From Gammaproteobacteria bacterium (lineage in GTDB: Bacteria > Pseudomonadota > Gammaproteobacteria > Eutrophobiales > Eutrophobiaceae): DNA of 64,000 nucleotides. Under the pieces are notes generated by a model. The model did no database searches. It was not told the origin of the DNA and saw nothing but the letters and a program-made list of their open reading frames with translations. Of this stretch, positions 44,485 to 51,618 are shown one piece after another. How positions within the stretch are numbered: position 1 is the stretch's first letter; the number at the start of each line of letters is the position of its first letter. Made by a program: the position numbers and the translations under genes. The stretch covers positions 1 through 64,000 of the forward strand of contig JAPPLI010000086.1 in assembly GCA_028819495.1 (NCBI GenBank), read 5' to 3'.

Positions 44485-46206
44485 ATGTCAAACCCGGCCC
44501 TGAAATCAATAATCCTGGCACTGGCTTTATTCGGCGCCGGTAGCCAGGCTGCGGAACTCACCGCCCTGCAGGATGAGGAAGCGTTGAACCCGGACAATGT
44601 CATCTTCCTGGAGCAGAACTGGGATGATGCGGACCGGCAATGGTTCTACCATATGAACCAGGGTTCCAGCCTGCTGACCCATGACCTGTTCCTGCACCTG
44701 GAACAGCACGACAACGGGGAGTTGTTGAGGGACCCCCTGAACATGATGCGTTTTGGCTTCCTGCCGGGGGTGAAGTCGGATCAAAACCCGGATGTATTGC
44801 CCATCGGCTTCGCCCGGGACCGTGACAACGTCGGGCTGACCTGCTCGGCCTGCCATACCCAGCATATCCGCCATGACGGCAAGCTGCTGCGCATCGACGG
44901 CGGCCAGGCGATGCTGGACCTGCAGTTGTTCCTGGGACACCTGGAGAAGTCCCTGACCGCGACCCTCGGCGACCATGAAAAGCTGGACAGGCTGGGAAAG
45001 CGCTACCATGGGGACGGACCCACGGAAGAGGAATTCCTGGAATTGAAGAACCTGCTGGAACAGGATCTCGCCCGCATCAGCGACAGCAACCGCCGTAACC
45101 ATACCCGGGTTCCCTACGGTTATACCCGGCTGGACGCCTTCGGAGCGATCCTGAACAAGGGCCTGGCCGCGACCGGGGCGGAAGACAACTTCAACGAACC
45201 GGACGCTCCCACCAGTTATCCCTACCTGTGGGATACGCCCCAGCACGACTACGTGGAATGGAACGGTTCCCAGGCCAACTCCAATATCGGCGCCCTGGCA
45301 AGAAACGTCGGTGAAGTGATCGGGGTTTTCGGCAGGGTGGAGACTACGCCGGCGACCTGGCTGGGCTTCTATGACGCGGGCTATCCCTCCACGGTGCGCG
45401 CGGACAACCTGCGCGCAATCGAAAAGAAAGTAGCGGAGCTGCAATCACCCCTGTGGCCGGCGTTTTTCCCGGCCATCGATGAGGAGCAGGCGGCGCGGGG
45501 CAGGGTGCTGTACGAGCAGTATTGCCTGAGTTGCCACCAGGATATCGACCGCACCGACCCGGGACGCCTGATCAAGGTGCGGATGGGCAGCGTTGACAAG
45601 CTGGGAACAGATCCAAAAATGGCAAAGAACGTCCTCGAAATGCGGGGAAAAACCGGTATCTTCCTCGATAAGCCGAGATTTTACCTGGTCGGAGCAGTGA
45701 TGGGTGAAGAAGAACCCGCCCTGTTCGTGGCGAACAACCTCATGGGTGGCGTCCTGAGAAATAATCCGTTACAAAGCCTGCTGGCCATCAGGGACGCCAG
45801 AAAAATGGGACACCCGGAGGAGATACACCCGCCTAAATACCTGGACGGGGAAATCCTGGCGCGCGGCGAGGAAGTTTCAGACCGGGCCCTGCTGGCTTAC
45901 AAGGCCAGGCCGTTGAACGGCATCTGGACCGGGGCGCCCTACCTGCACAACGGTTCGGTGCCGAACCTGTACGAACTGATGCTGCCGGCGGCCGAGCGCA
46001 GCAGGACGTTCTACATCGGTTCCTGGGAATACGACCCGGTCAGGGTAGGCTACGCGAACCGTCCCGAACCGGGCGCGTTCCTGGTCGATACCGGCCTGCC
46101 GGGCAACAGCAATGCCGGACATGAATACGGCGCCGGCGCAGACGGCCTGCCGGTCCTGACCGACGAGGAAATATGGGCGCTGGTTGAATATATGAAGACC
46201 CTTTGA
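44485..46206 (+). CDS. RoxA-like exported diheme cytochrome c oxygenase/peroxidase
   Basis: A 573-residue periplasmic protein with a signal peptide (AGSQAAE). There are two haem c motifs, TCSACHTQH (residue about 121) and YCLSCHQD (about 347), separated by about 225 residues, wider than in CcpA/MauG enzymes (family knowledge). YKARPLNGIWTGAPYLHNGSVPN resembles the RoxA/RoxB rubber-oxygenase group, which cleaves polyisoprene C=C bonds with O2. The real substrate is unknown. Its position 3 bp after a lipase gene suggests a lipid or isoprenoid. A plain peroxidase function is an alternative. Confidence 0.82.
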   Translation: MSNPALKSIILALALFGAGSQAAELTALQDEEALNPDNVIFLEQNWDDADRQWFYHMNQGSSLLTHDLFLHLEQHDNGELLRDPLNMMRFGFLPGVKSDQNPDVLPIGFARDRDNVGLTCSACHTQHIRHDGKLLRIDGGQAMLDLQLFLGHLEKSLTATLGDHEKLDRLGKRYHGDGPTEEEFLELKNLLEQDLARISDSNRRNHTRVPYGYTRLDAFGAILNKGLAATGAEDNFNEPDAPTSYPYLWDTPQHDYVEWNGSQANSNIGALARNVGEVIGVFGRVETTPATWLGFYDAGYPSTVRADNLRAIEKKVAELQSPLWPAFFPAIDEEQAARGRVLYEQYCLSCHQDIDRTDPGRLIKVRMGSVDKLGTDPKMAKNVLEMRGKTGIFLDKPRFYLVGAVMGEEEPALFVANNLMGGVLRNNPLQSLLAIRDARKMGHPEEIHPPKYLDGEILARGEEVSDRALLAYKARPLNGIWTGAPYLHNGSVPNLYELMLPAAERSRTFYIGSWEYDPVRVGYANRPEPGAFLVDTGLPGNSNAGHEYGAGADGLPVLTDEEIWALVEYMKTL

Positions 46207-46224
46207 GCAGAGGCTGGGAAACCA

Positions 46225-46266
46225 GGGGTCAGAGTAAAATTTCTGCGAAATTCTTACTCTGACCCC
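46225..46266. repeat. GGGGTCAGAGTAA palindrome (first of two)
   Basis: GGGGTCAGAGTAAAATTTCTG ... TTCTTACTCTGACCCC, 19 bp after the diheme cytochrome stop. Confidence 0.9.
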
Positions 46267-46292
46267 TGGTTTGGGCGAGACCCCGGATAGTC

Positions 46293-46335
46293 GGGGTCAG
46301 AGTAAGAAATTCGACAGAATTTTTACTCTGACCCC
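46293..46335. repeat. GGGGTCAGAGTAA palindrome (second of two)
   Basis: GGGGTCAGAGTAAGAAATTCG ... TTTTTACTCTGACCCC, 43 bp, just before the catalase-related gene. Confidence 0.9.
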
Positions 46336-46371
46336 ATCTTTCACCCATCTTTCAGGAATACAGGTAAGATC

Positions 46372-47511
46372 ATGACAAGAAAGAATCACTACCTGAACGA
46401 CTGGTTAACCAAATGCTTCAGAACTGTGCCTGCGTTGGTGCTCGCAGGCCTCCTCATGGGTTGTTCGGACGTGGACGTCAGCAAGGAGGTTTTGCGCGAT
46501 GATGAGGCGCAGCAGGGCGAAGCCACCCGGGCGCATTTTATCAAACTGGTGGATGAGCACCGGACCGATTACGTGGCCCGCGGCGCCCACGCCAAGGCCC
46601 ATGCCTGTGTGCGGGCTTATTTCGACGTGTTGCCGGATCTTCGCGGCGAGTTTCGTTACGGCGTGTTTGCCGAGCCGGGCCGGCGTTACAAGACCTGGGT
46701 ACGGTTTTCCAATGGCAATTTCAACATGAAAACCAGCCAGGACTACCGGAACGATGTCAGGGGCATGGCGCTCAAGCTGCTGGAAGTAAACGGGCAACCC
46801 CTGGAGCAGGGCGACCCCGGCAGCGTCACCCAGGATTTCCTGATGCTGACCACCCCGGTCTTTATCGTCAGCAATAGCGCGGACTACAATTATTTTATGG
46901 CCAACCTCGATCAAGGCAAAAAGTTTTTCTTCCCGGACTGGAATCCGTTGAATTGGCGCATCAGGGAGTTATTGGCGGTAAAACGAGCTGTTACACCCCC
47001 GCCGGCAAGTGTGCTTGAGCCGACTTATTACAGCGCGGCCCCGTTCAAGCTCGGCCCCCATAATATCAAGTTCGCCATGCGCGCCTGCCACAAGCGCAAC
47101 GGCGTTGCTCCGGCAACGGCTGAGCCGGAGGGAGCTGATTTTTTACGGGAACAACTCCGGGAAGAACTGGCTGAAACAGCAGCCTGTTTCATCTTCCAGG
47201 TCCAGTTGCAGCGGACCGGCAGGGGCGGCATGTCCCTGGAGGACGGCCTTGAAGAATGGTCTGAGGACGATGCGCCGTTTATCCCGTTAGCTGCGCTTAC
47301 CATTCCCCCACAGACGTTTTCAACGCCGGCACAAACCGAATTCTGTGAGAACCTGTCATTTTCCCCCTGGCATGCCCTGCCGGAGCACCGCCCGCTGGGA
47401 CAATTGAACCGCCTGCGCAGGCATGCCTACCCGGCCTCGTCCGGGTACCGGCATGAGCAGAACGAGGCGGAGATACCCGACGCGATGGCGTATTGGGAAG
47501 CAGGGGAATGA
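46372..47511 (+). CDS. Catalase-related exported lipoprotein
   Basis: A 379-residue protein with a lipoprotein signal (LAGLLMGC, Cys about 31) and a minimal catalase-fold haem domain. By eye, the distal His is in ARGAHAKAHACVRAYF, the conserved Arg/Phe in WVRFSNGNF, and the proximal RxxxY is NRLRRHAYPASS. The usual distal Asn (NNTPVFF in catalases) reads LTTPVFI here, so Asn is replaced by Thr. Small catalase relatives such as SrpA or allene oxide synthases act on organic or lipid hydroperoxides. It follows the lipase and diheme oxygenase genes. Confidence 0.83.
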   Translation: MTRKNHYLNDWLTKCFRTVPALVLAGLLMGCSDVDVSKEVLRDDEAQQGEATRAHFIKLVDEHRTDYVARGAHAKAHACVRAYFDVLPDLRGEFRYGVFAEPGRRYKTWVRFSNGNFNMKTSQDYRNDVRGMALKLLEVNGQPLEQGDPGSVTQDFLMLTTPVFIVSNSADYNYFMANLDQGKKFFFPDWNPLNWRIRELLAVKRAVTPPPASVLEPTYYSAAPFKLGPHNIKFAMRACHKRNGVAPATAEPEGADFLREQLREELAETAACFIFQVQLQRTGRGGMSLEDGLEEWSEDDAPFIPLAALTIPPQTFSTPAQTEFCENLSFSPWHALPEHRPLGQLNRLRRHAYPASSGYRHEQNEAEIPDAMAYWEAGE

Positions 47512-47559
47512 CGAACGAGATGGCAAATGACGGACCATGTCGCGGCATTATTTTTGTCG

Positions 47560-48699
47560 TTACGTATCCTTAAACGGCAGGTGGGTTTTCAAGGTCCTGA
47601 CGTAGCTCTCCAGCTGCGCGGTTTCCTGTTCCAGGTAGTCGTCAACCGCATTCCGGAAGCCTTGATGGTGGATCCAGTGGCCGGATACCGCCAGGAACGG
47701 TTCAAATCCCCGGTACAGTTTATGCTCGCCCTGGACGCCCGCATCTACCGAGGCCAGCCGGTTTTCAATGCAATATTCGATGGTCTGGTAGTAGCACAGT
47801 TCAAAATGCAGGTTCGCCAGGTACCTGTCGCAACCCCAGTGCCTGCCGTACAAGGTGGTGTCGCTGAGCATGGCGAATGCGCCGGCGACGTGCTCGTTGC
47901 CCTGTTTTGCCAGTATCAGCAGGGTATTGTCCGGCATCGCCGTACTCAGGTGGTGAAAGAAATCCAGAGTCAGGCGGGGGCTGCCCCAGCGCCGGTAGAA
48001 CGTGCTGCAATAGAACCCGTAGAAGACGTCCCAGTGTTCCTCGGTGATGTCGGCGCCGCGCAGGCAGGCAATGTCTATGTTCTCGTCCCGGACTGTCCTG
48101 CGTTCCCGCCTTATCTGCTTGCGCCGCTTTGACGTCATGCCTTGCAGGAAGTCGTCGAAGTCCCCGTAGCCGCGGTTATGCCAGTGGAACTGGCAGGTAT
48201 GGCGCAATAACAGGCCGTTGTCCGTCAGGATTCCCAGGTCGTCCTCCTCCGTGAACAGGCAATGGAATGAGGACAGGCGGGAGCGCTCCGCCAGTTCCGC
48301 CACTGTCCTGACGATCAGGGACTTGATATCGCGGTCCCTGCCGGCCGACCGGTCGATGAGCATGCGCGGGCCGCACACGGGGGTGAAAGGGATGGCCGAT
48401 ACCAGCTTGGGATAATACCTGCCGCCGGCCCTTTCAAAGGCGTCGGCCCAGGCCCAGTCAAATACGAACTCCCCGTGCGAGTTGTCCCTGATATACAGCG
48501 GCATCGCTCCCAGCAGTTTGTCTGCCGACGATACCAGCAGGTGACAGGGTTCCCAGCCGTGCCCTGCCAGGCACCCGAAACGTTCCAGGCCGTTCAGGAA
48601 GTCGTATCTTAGAAATGGGTTGCCGTTGCAGTCCAGCCGGTCCCATTCCGCCTTGTCAACCTGGTCAAGGCTCCGGGTCTGCCTGATGGTAATTTCCAT
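47560..48699 (-). CDS. DUF482/FemAB-like GNAT-fold acyltransferase
   Basis: A 379-residue soluble protein of the GNAT/FemAB-like DUF482 group (PF04339), once described as peptidoglycan-related. FLRYDFLNGLERFGC, HCLFTEEDDLGIL, SKRRKQIRRERRTV, FHHLSTAMPDNTLLILA and GRHWGCDRYLANLHFELCYYQTIEYCI are conserved landmarks. The substrate is unknown. ATG 48699 (MEITIRQTRSL) is preferred to ATG 48723, which lies in a dispersed CGTCAT...ATCCAGT repeat. Confidence 0.82.
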   Translation of the reverse strand: MEITIRQTRSLDQVDKAEWDRLDCNGNPFLRYDFLNGLERFGCLAGHGWEPCHLLVSSADKLLGAMPLYIRDNSHGEFVFDWAWADAFERAGGRYYPKLVSAIPFTPVCGPRMLIDRSAGRDRDIKSLIVRTVAELAERSRLSSFHCLFTEEDDLGILTDNGLLLRHTCQFHWHNRGYGDFDDFLQGMTSKRRKQIRRERRTVRDENIDIACLRGADITEEHWDVFYGFYCSTFYRRWGSPRLTLDFFHHLSTAMPDNTLLILAKQGNEHVAGAFAMLSDTTLYGRHWGCDRYLANLHFELCYYQTIEYCIENRLASVDAGVQGEHKLYRGFEPFLAVSGHWIHHQGFRNAVDDYLEQETAQLESYVRTLKTHLPFKDT

Positions 48700-48718
48700 G
48701 TAACTCGGAGTCAGTTTC

Positions 48719-48752
48719 GTCATACCGGCCAGGGAATGGCCGGTATCCAGTC
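48719..48752. repeat. CGTCAT...GGCCAGGGAATGGCC...ATCCAGT repeat
   Basis: TCGTCATACCGGCCAGGGAATGGCCGGTATCCAGT keeps the CGTCAT/ATCCAGT edges of the 13514 family but has a different palindromic centre (CCGGCCA/TGGCCGG). Confidence 0.7.
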
Positions 48753-48795
48753 ACAGGGATGTAATCTCAAGTATCGCCCGCAGGGCGATTCCTTG

Positions 48796-49122
48796 TTACT
48801 CTCCACCCTTGGTGTACAGCGGGAACGGCATGATGTTTTTCCCGCTCTCGTCAAACTCCGTTATCTTGGCGGTGCCCTGCTTGTCCATTTCGTCTATGCG
48901 AATCACCGAGTGCATGGGAATGTAAGTGCGGGTGACGTGGTTGAACTCGGATTTCAGGTTTTCCTCCGTCGGATCGACCACCACCGAGTTTTTTCCACCA
49001 AATACCAGTTGTTCCATCTCGACGAAGCCGAACATGGCGCCCTGGTGGACGTTGCGCGCATACATTTCATAAATCTTGCCCTGGTTATGAAATATGACTT
49101 TGTAGATCGGCTTTTTTGACAT
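48796..49122 (-). CDS. DUF1820 family protein
   Basis: A 108-residue protein: KPIYKVIFHNQGKIYEMYARNV, MEQLVFGGKNSVVVDPTEENLKSEF and VIRIDEMDKQGTAKI match DUF1820, a short cytoplasmic beta-rich family of gammaproteobacteria with unknown role. ATG 49122 follows GAGGAACC, a good ribosome site. The ORF-track start at 49170 is too far upstream. It is divergent from the ABC exporter gene. Confidence 0.88.
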   Translation of the reverse strand: MSKKPIYKVIFHNQGKIYEMYARNVHQGAMFGFVEMEQLVFGGKNSVVVDPTEENLKSEFNHVTRTYIPMHSVIRIDEMDKQGTAKITEFDESGKNIMPFPLYTKGGE

Positions 49123-49243
49123 GGTTCCTCTGATGATTGACGCCAGGCAACGAAGTCTAGCATATCGCAAAGTGGTATTATAACAAACACTTAATCAAAC
49201 GGATTCAGGATGTCGCCTGCAGGCGACTGATTTGCTTCAAGAA

Positions 49244-50980
49244 ATGTCCCGGGTAAAACCGTTACGGCGCTCGCTGCCTTTCCTGCGCCCCTATACCGGC
49301 AGGATACTGTTTGCGCTGGCCTGCCTGACGACTGCAGCGCTGGCCGCGCTGGCCATGCCGGTCTCCATCAGGCTGGTAGTGGATTACGGCTTTTCCGGCG
49401 CCAACGGCCAGTCCATAGATATCTATTTCATCGCGCTGCTGCTGTTGTCCGTGATCTACGCGATCTCTTCTTCACTGCGCTATTACACGGTGATGTGGAT
49501 CGGCGAACGGGTGGTAGCGGATATCCGCTCCGCGGTGTACCAACACGTGATTCGAATGGACCCCACGTTTTTTGAAGTCACCAAGTCCGGCGAGGTGCTG
49601 TCCAGGCTGACCACGGACACCACCCTGGTCCAGTCGGTGGTCGGCGCCGGCGTTTCCATCGCCCTGCGCAGTTCGTTTATCCTGGCGGGCGGGCTGGTCA
49701 TGTTGTTCGTCACCAGTTCCCGGCTCAGCATGTTGCTGTTCGGTTTGTTGCCCATTGTGGTGGTCCCCGTCCTGGTCTACGGCAGGAAGGTGAGGAAGCT
49801 GTCACGGGAAACCCAGGACCGGGTTGCCGATTCCAGCGGCATTGCCGGGGAAGTACTGAATTCCATACAGGTCGTTCAGGCGTTTACCCTGGAAACCCTG
49901 CAAAACCGCAGGTTCAGCGACGCGGTGGAGCGCTCCTTCGTTGCGGCAAGGCGCCGCCTGTCCGTCGGGGCGCTGTTATCCGGCCTTATCGTGTTATGCG
50001 CGTTCAGCGCAATCGTGGTCGTGCTGTGGACCGGCGCCCGTTACGTCATAGACGGCAGCATCAGCGCCGGCACGCTGGTGCAGTTCCTGTTTTACGCCAC
50101 GCTGGTCGCGGGCAGCACCACCGCGATAGGGGAGGTCTGGAGCGACGTGCAGCGGGCGGCCGGCGCCATGGAGCGGGTGATGGGCATCCTGGACAGCCGG
50201 CCCGCCATCACCAGTTCCGCCGACAGCCTTCCGTTCCCCACCGGCGGCAGCAACCACGTCGTCATGGATAACGTGAGTTTCAATTACCCCAGCCGCCCGG
50301 GGCAGTTGGCCCTGGACGGGTTTTCCCTGGATATCACCCCCGGCGAGACACTGGCGCTGGTGGGTCCTTCCGGTGCCGGCAAGAGCACGGTCTTCCAGTT
50401 GCTGCTGCGGTTCTATGATCCCGGATCGGGCGCAATCCGACTGGATGGCGTCGATATCCGGCAGGCGGACCTGCGCGCGCTCAGGAAACGCATCGGCATC
50501 GTGCCGCAGCAGACGGTCCTGTTCGCCGGCAGCGTGCTGGAGAACATCCGTTTCGGCAGGCCGGACGCCACGGACGATGAGGTCATGCTAGCGGCCAAAG
50601 CGGCCTATGCGGACGACTTCATCCGGCAATTGCCTGAAGGCTACCGGACGTTCCTGGGCGAGAAAGGCGCCCGCCTGTCCGGCGGCCAGCAACAGCGTAT
50701 CGCCATCGCCCGGGCCGTGTTGAAAGACCCGCCGCTGCTGCTGCTGGACGAGGCGACCAGTTCCCTGGACGCCGAAAGCGAGAACCTGCTGCAACAGGCG
50801 CTGCAGAAGCTGATGGAAAACCGCACTGTCATCGTGATCGCCCACCGCCTGGCCACCGTGAAAAAAGTTGACAGGATCATCGTCATGGACCGGGGCAGGG
50901 TGGTGGACAGCGGCGACCATGACAGCCTGGTAGCCGGGGACGGCATCTACGCGCGGCTCGCGGAACTACAGTTTGATTGA
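49244..50980 (+). CDS. MsbA-related ABC exporter (permease-ATPase fusion)
   Basis: A 578-residue half-transporter: six TMs in residues about 15-300 and a C-terminal ATPase with Walker A (GPSGAGKSTVFQLLLRF), the signature LSGGQQQRIAIARAVL and Walker B (PLLLLDEATSSLDAESE). It fits the MsbA-related proteobacterial group (TIGR02204) better than MsbA itself, which usually adjoins lpxK. Dimers would export lipids or hydrophobic compounds. ATG 49244 (MSRVKPLRRSL) is preferred to TTG 49232. Confidence 0.9.
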   Translation: MSRVKPLRRSLPFLRPYTGRILFALACLTTAALAALAMPVSIRLVVDYGFSGANGQSIDIYFIALLLLSVIYAISSSLRYYTVMWIGERVVADIRSAVYQHVIRMDPTFFEVTKSGEVLSRLTTDTTLVQSVVGAGVSIALRSSFILAGGLVMLFVTSSRLSMLLFGLLPIVVVPVLVYGRKVRKLSRETQDRVADSSGIAGEVLNSIQVVQAFTLETLQNRRFSDAVERSFVAARRRLSVGALLSGLIVLCAFSAIVVVLWTGARYVIDGSISAGTLVQFLFYATLVAGSTTAIGEVWSDVQRAAGAMERVMGILDSRPAITSSADSLPFPTGGSNHVVMDNVSFNYPSRPGQLALDGFSLDITPGETLALVGPSGAGKSTVFQLLLRFYDPGSGAIRLDGVDIRQADLRALRKRIGIVPQQTVLFAGSVLENIRFGRPDATDDEVMLAAKAAYADDFIRQLPEGYRTFLGEKGARLSGGQQQRIAIARAVLKDPPLLLLDEATSSLDAESENLLQQALQKLMENRTVIVIAHRLATVKKVDRIIVMDRGRVVDSGDHDSLVAGDGIYARLAELQFD

Positions 50981-50998
50981 ACAACGGGAGGATGTGTT

Positions 50999-51433
50999 AT
51001 GGCCGGAGTTAACCTGCAAAAACTATGTTGCGTCAGGAAAATTATGGCGCTGTTTCTGACAAGTCTTGTCGCTATCACATCACACGGAGCGGATGGACCG
51101 GTGAGCCCGTGCCACCAGTTCTACCCCAATGTCCCCGGTGAGACCCTGCTTGATAATGACACGCTTGTAGTACAGAGATTTATCATTCCGCCCGGACAAT
51201 GGGAAGGTGTGCACAAACATCCGCCGAATCAACTTTATATCCATGTTAAAGGCGGTGAGTGGACGGTTCGTTTTGGAGACAAGAAGGAGACTTCCGTAGC
51301 GGCTGATGGTGAGATCGGCTGGAGCGATAAAGGACTTGGGCTGGACGCCGACCACGAGTCCCAGAATTCCGGAGATCAACCGATCCACCTGATCTGGGTT
51401 GCCGTAAAACCGGGTTGTATGGCCGGCCCATGA
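50999..51433 (+). CDS. Secreted single-domain cupin protein
   Basis: A 144-residue protein with a signal peptide (IMALFLTSLVAITSHGA) and one cupin barrel. The metal-binding motif is partly kept: GVHKHPPNQLYIHVKGGEW (His, His, Glu-like) with a second half PIHLIWVAVK. The ribosome site GGGAGGA lies 8 nt before ATG 50999. It follows the ABC exporter by 18 bp, so it may be cotranscribed. Function unknown. Periplasmic cupins often bind sugars or metals. Confidence 0.8.
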   Translation: MAGVNLQKLCCVRKIMALFLTSLVAITSHGADGPVSPCHQFYPNVPGETLLDNDTLVVQRFIIPPGQWEGVHKHPPNQLYIHVKGGEWTVRFGDKKETSVAADGEIGWSDKGLGLDADHESQNSGDQPIHLIWVAVKPGCMAGP

Positions 51434-51447
51434 GAAGGCATTATTCA

Positions 51448-51538
51448 GCAGTTCCCGCTAAATTCCGGGGTCAGAGTAAGAAATTCGAAGAATTTTTACT
51501 CTGACCCCATCTATCTGACCAAAGTTAGCAGAAACGGC
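51448..51538. repeat. GGGGTCAGAGTAA palindrome with outer arms
   Basis: The inner short palindrome (51467-51508) is enclosed by GCAGTTCCCGCTAA (51448) and TTAGCAGAAACGGC (51525), the same outer arms as 2829-2944. Confidence 0.85.
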
Positions 51539-51618
51539 TTGGCGTTATTACCGAGACCTGAAGACAAGAGAACATTCTGATAGAATTTATCTCATCATTA
51601 TCCAAGAAACTACCAGAG

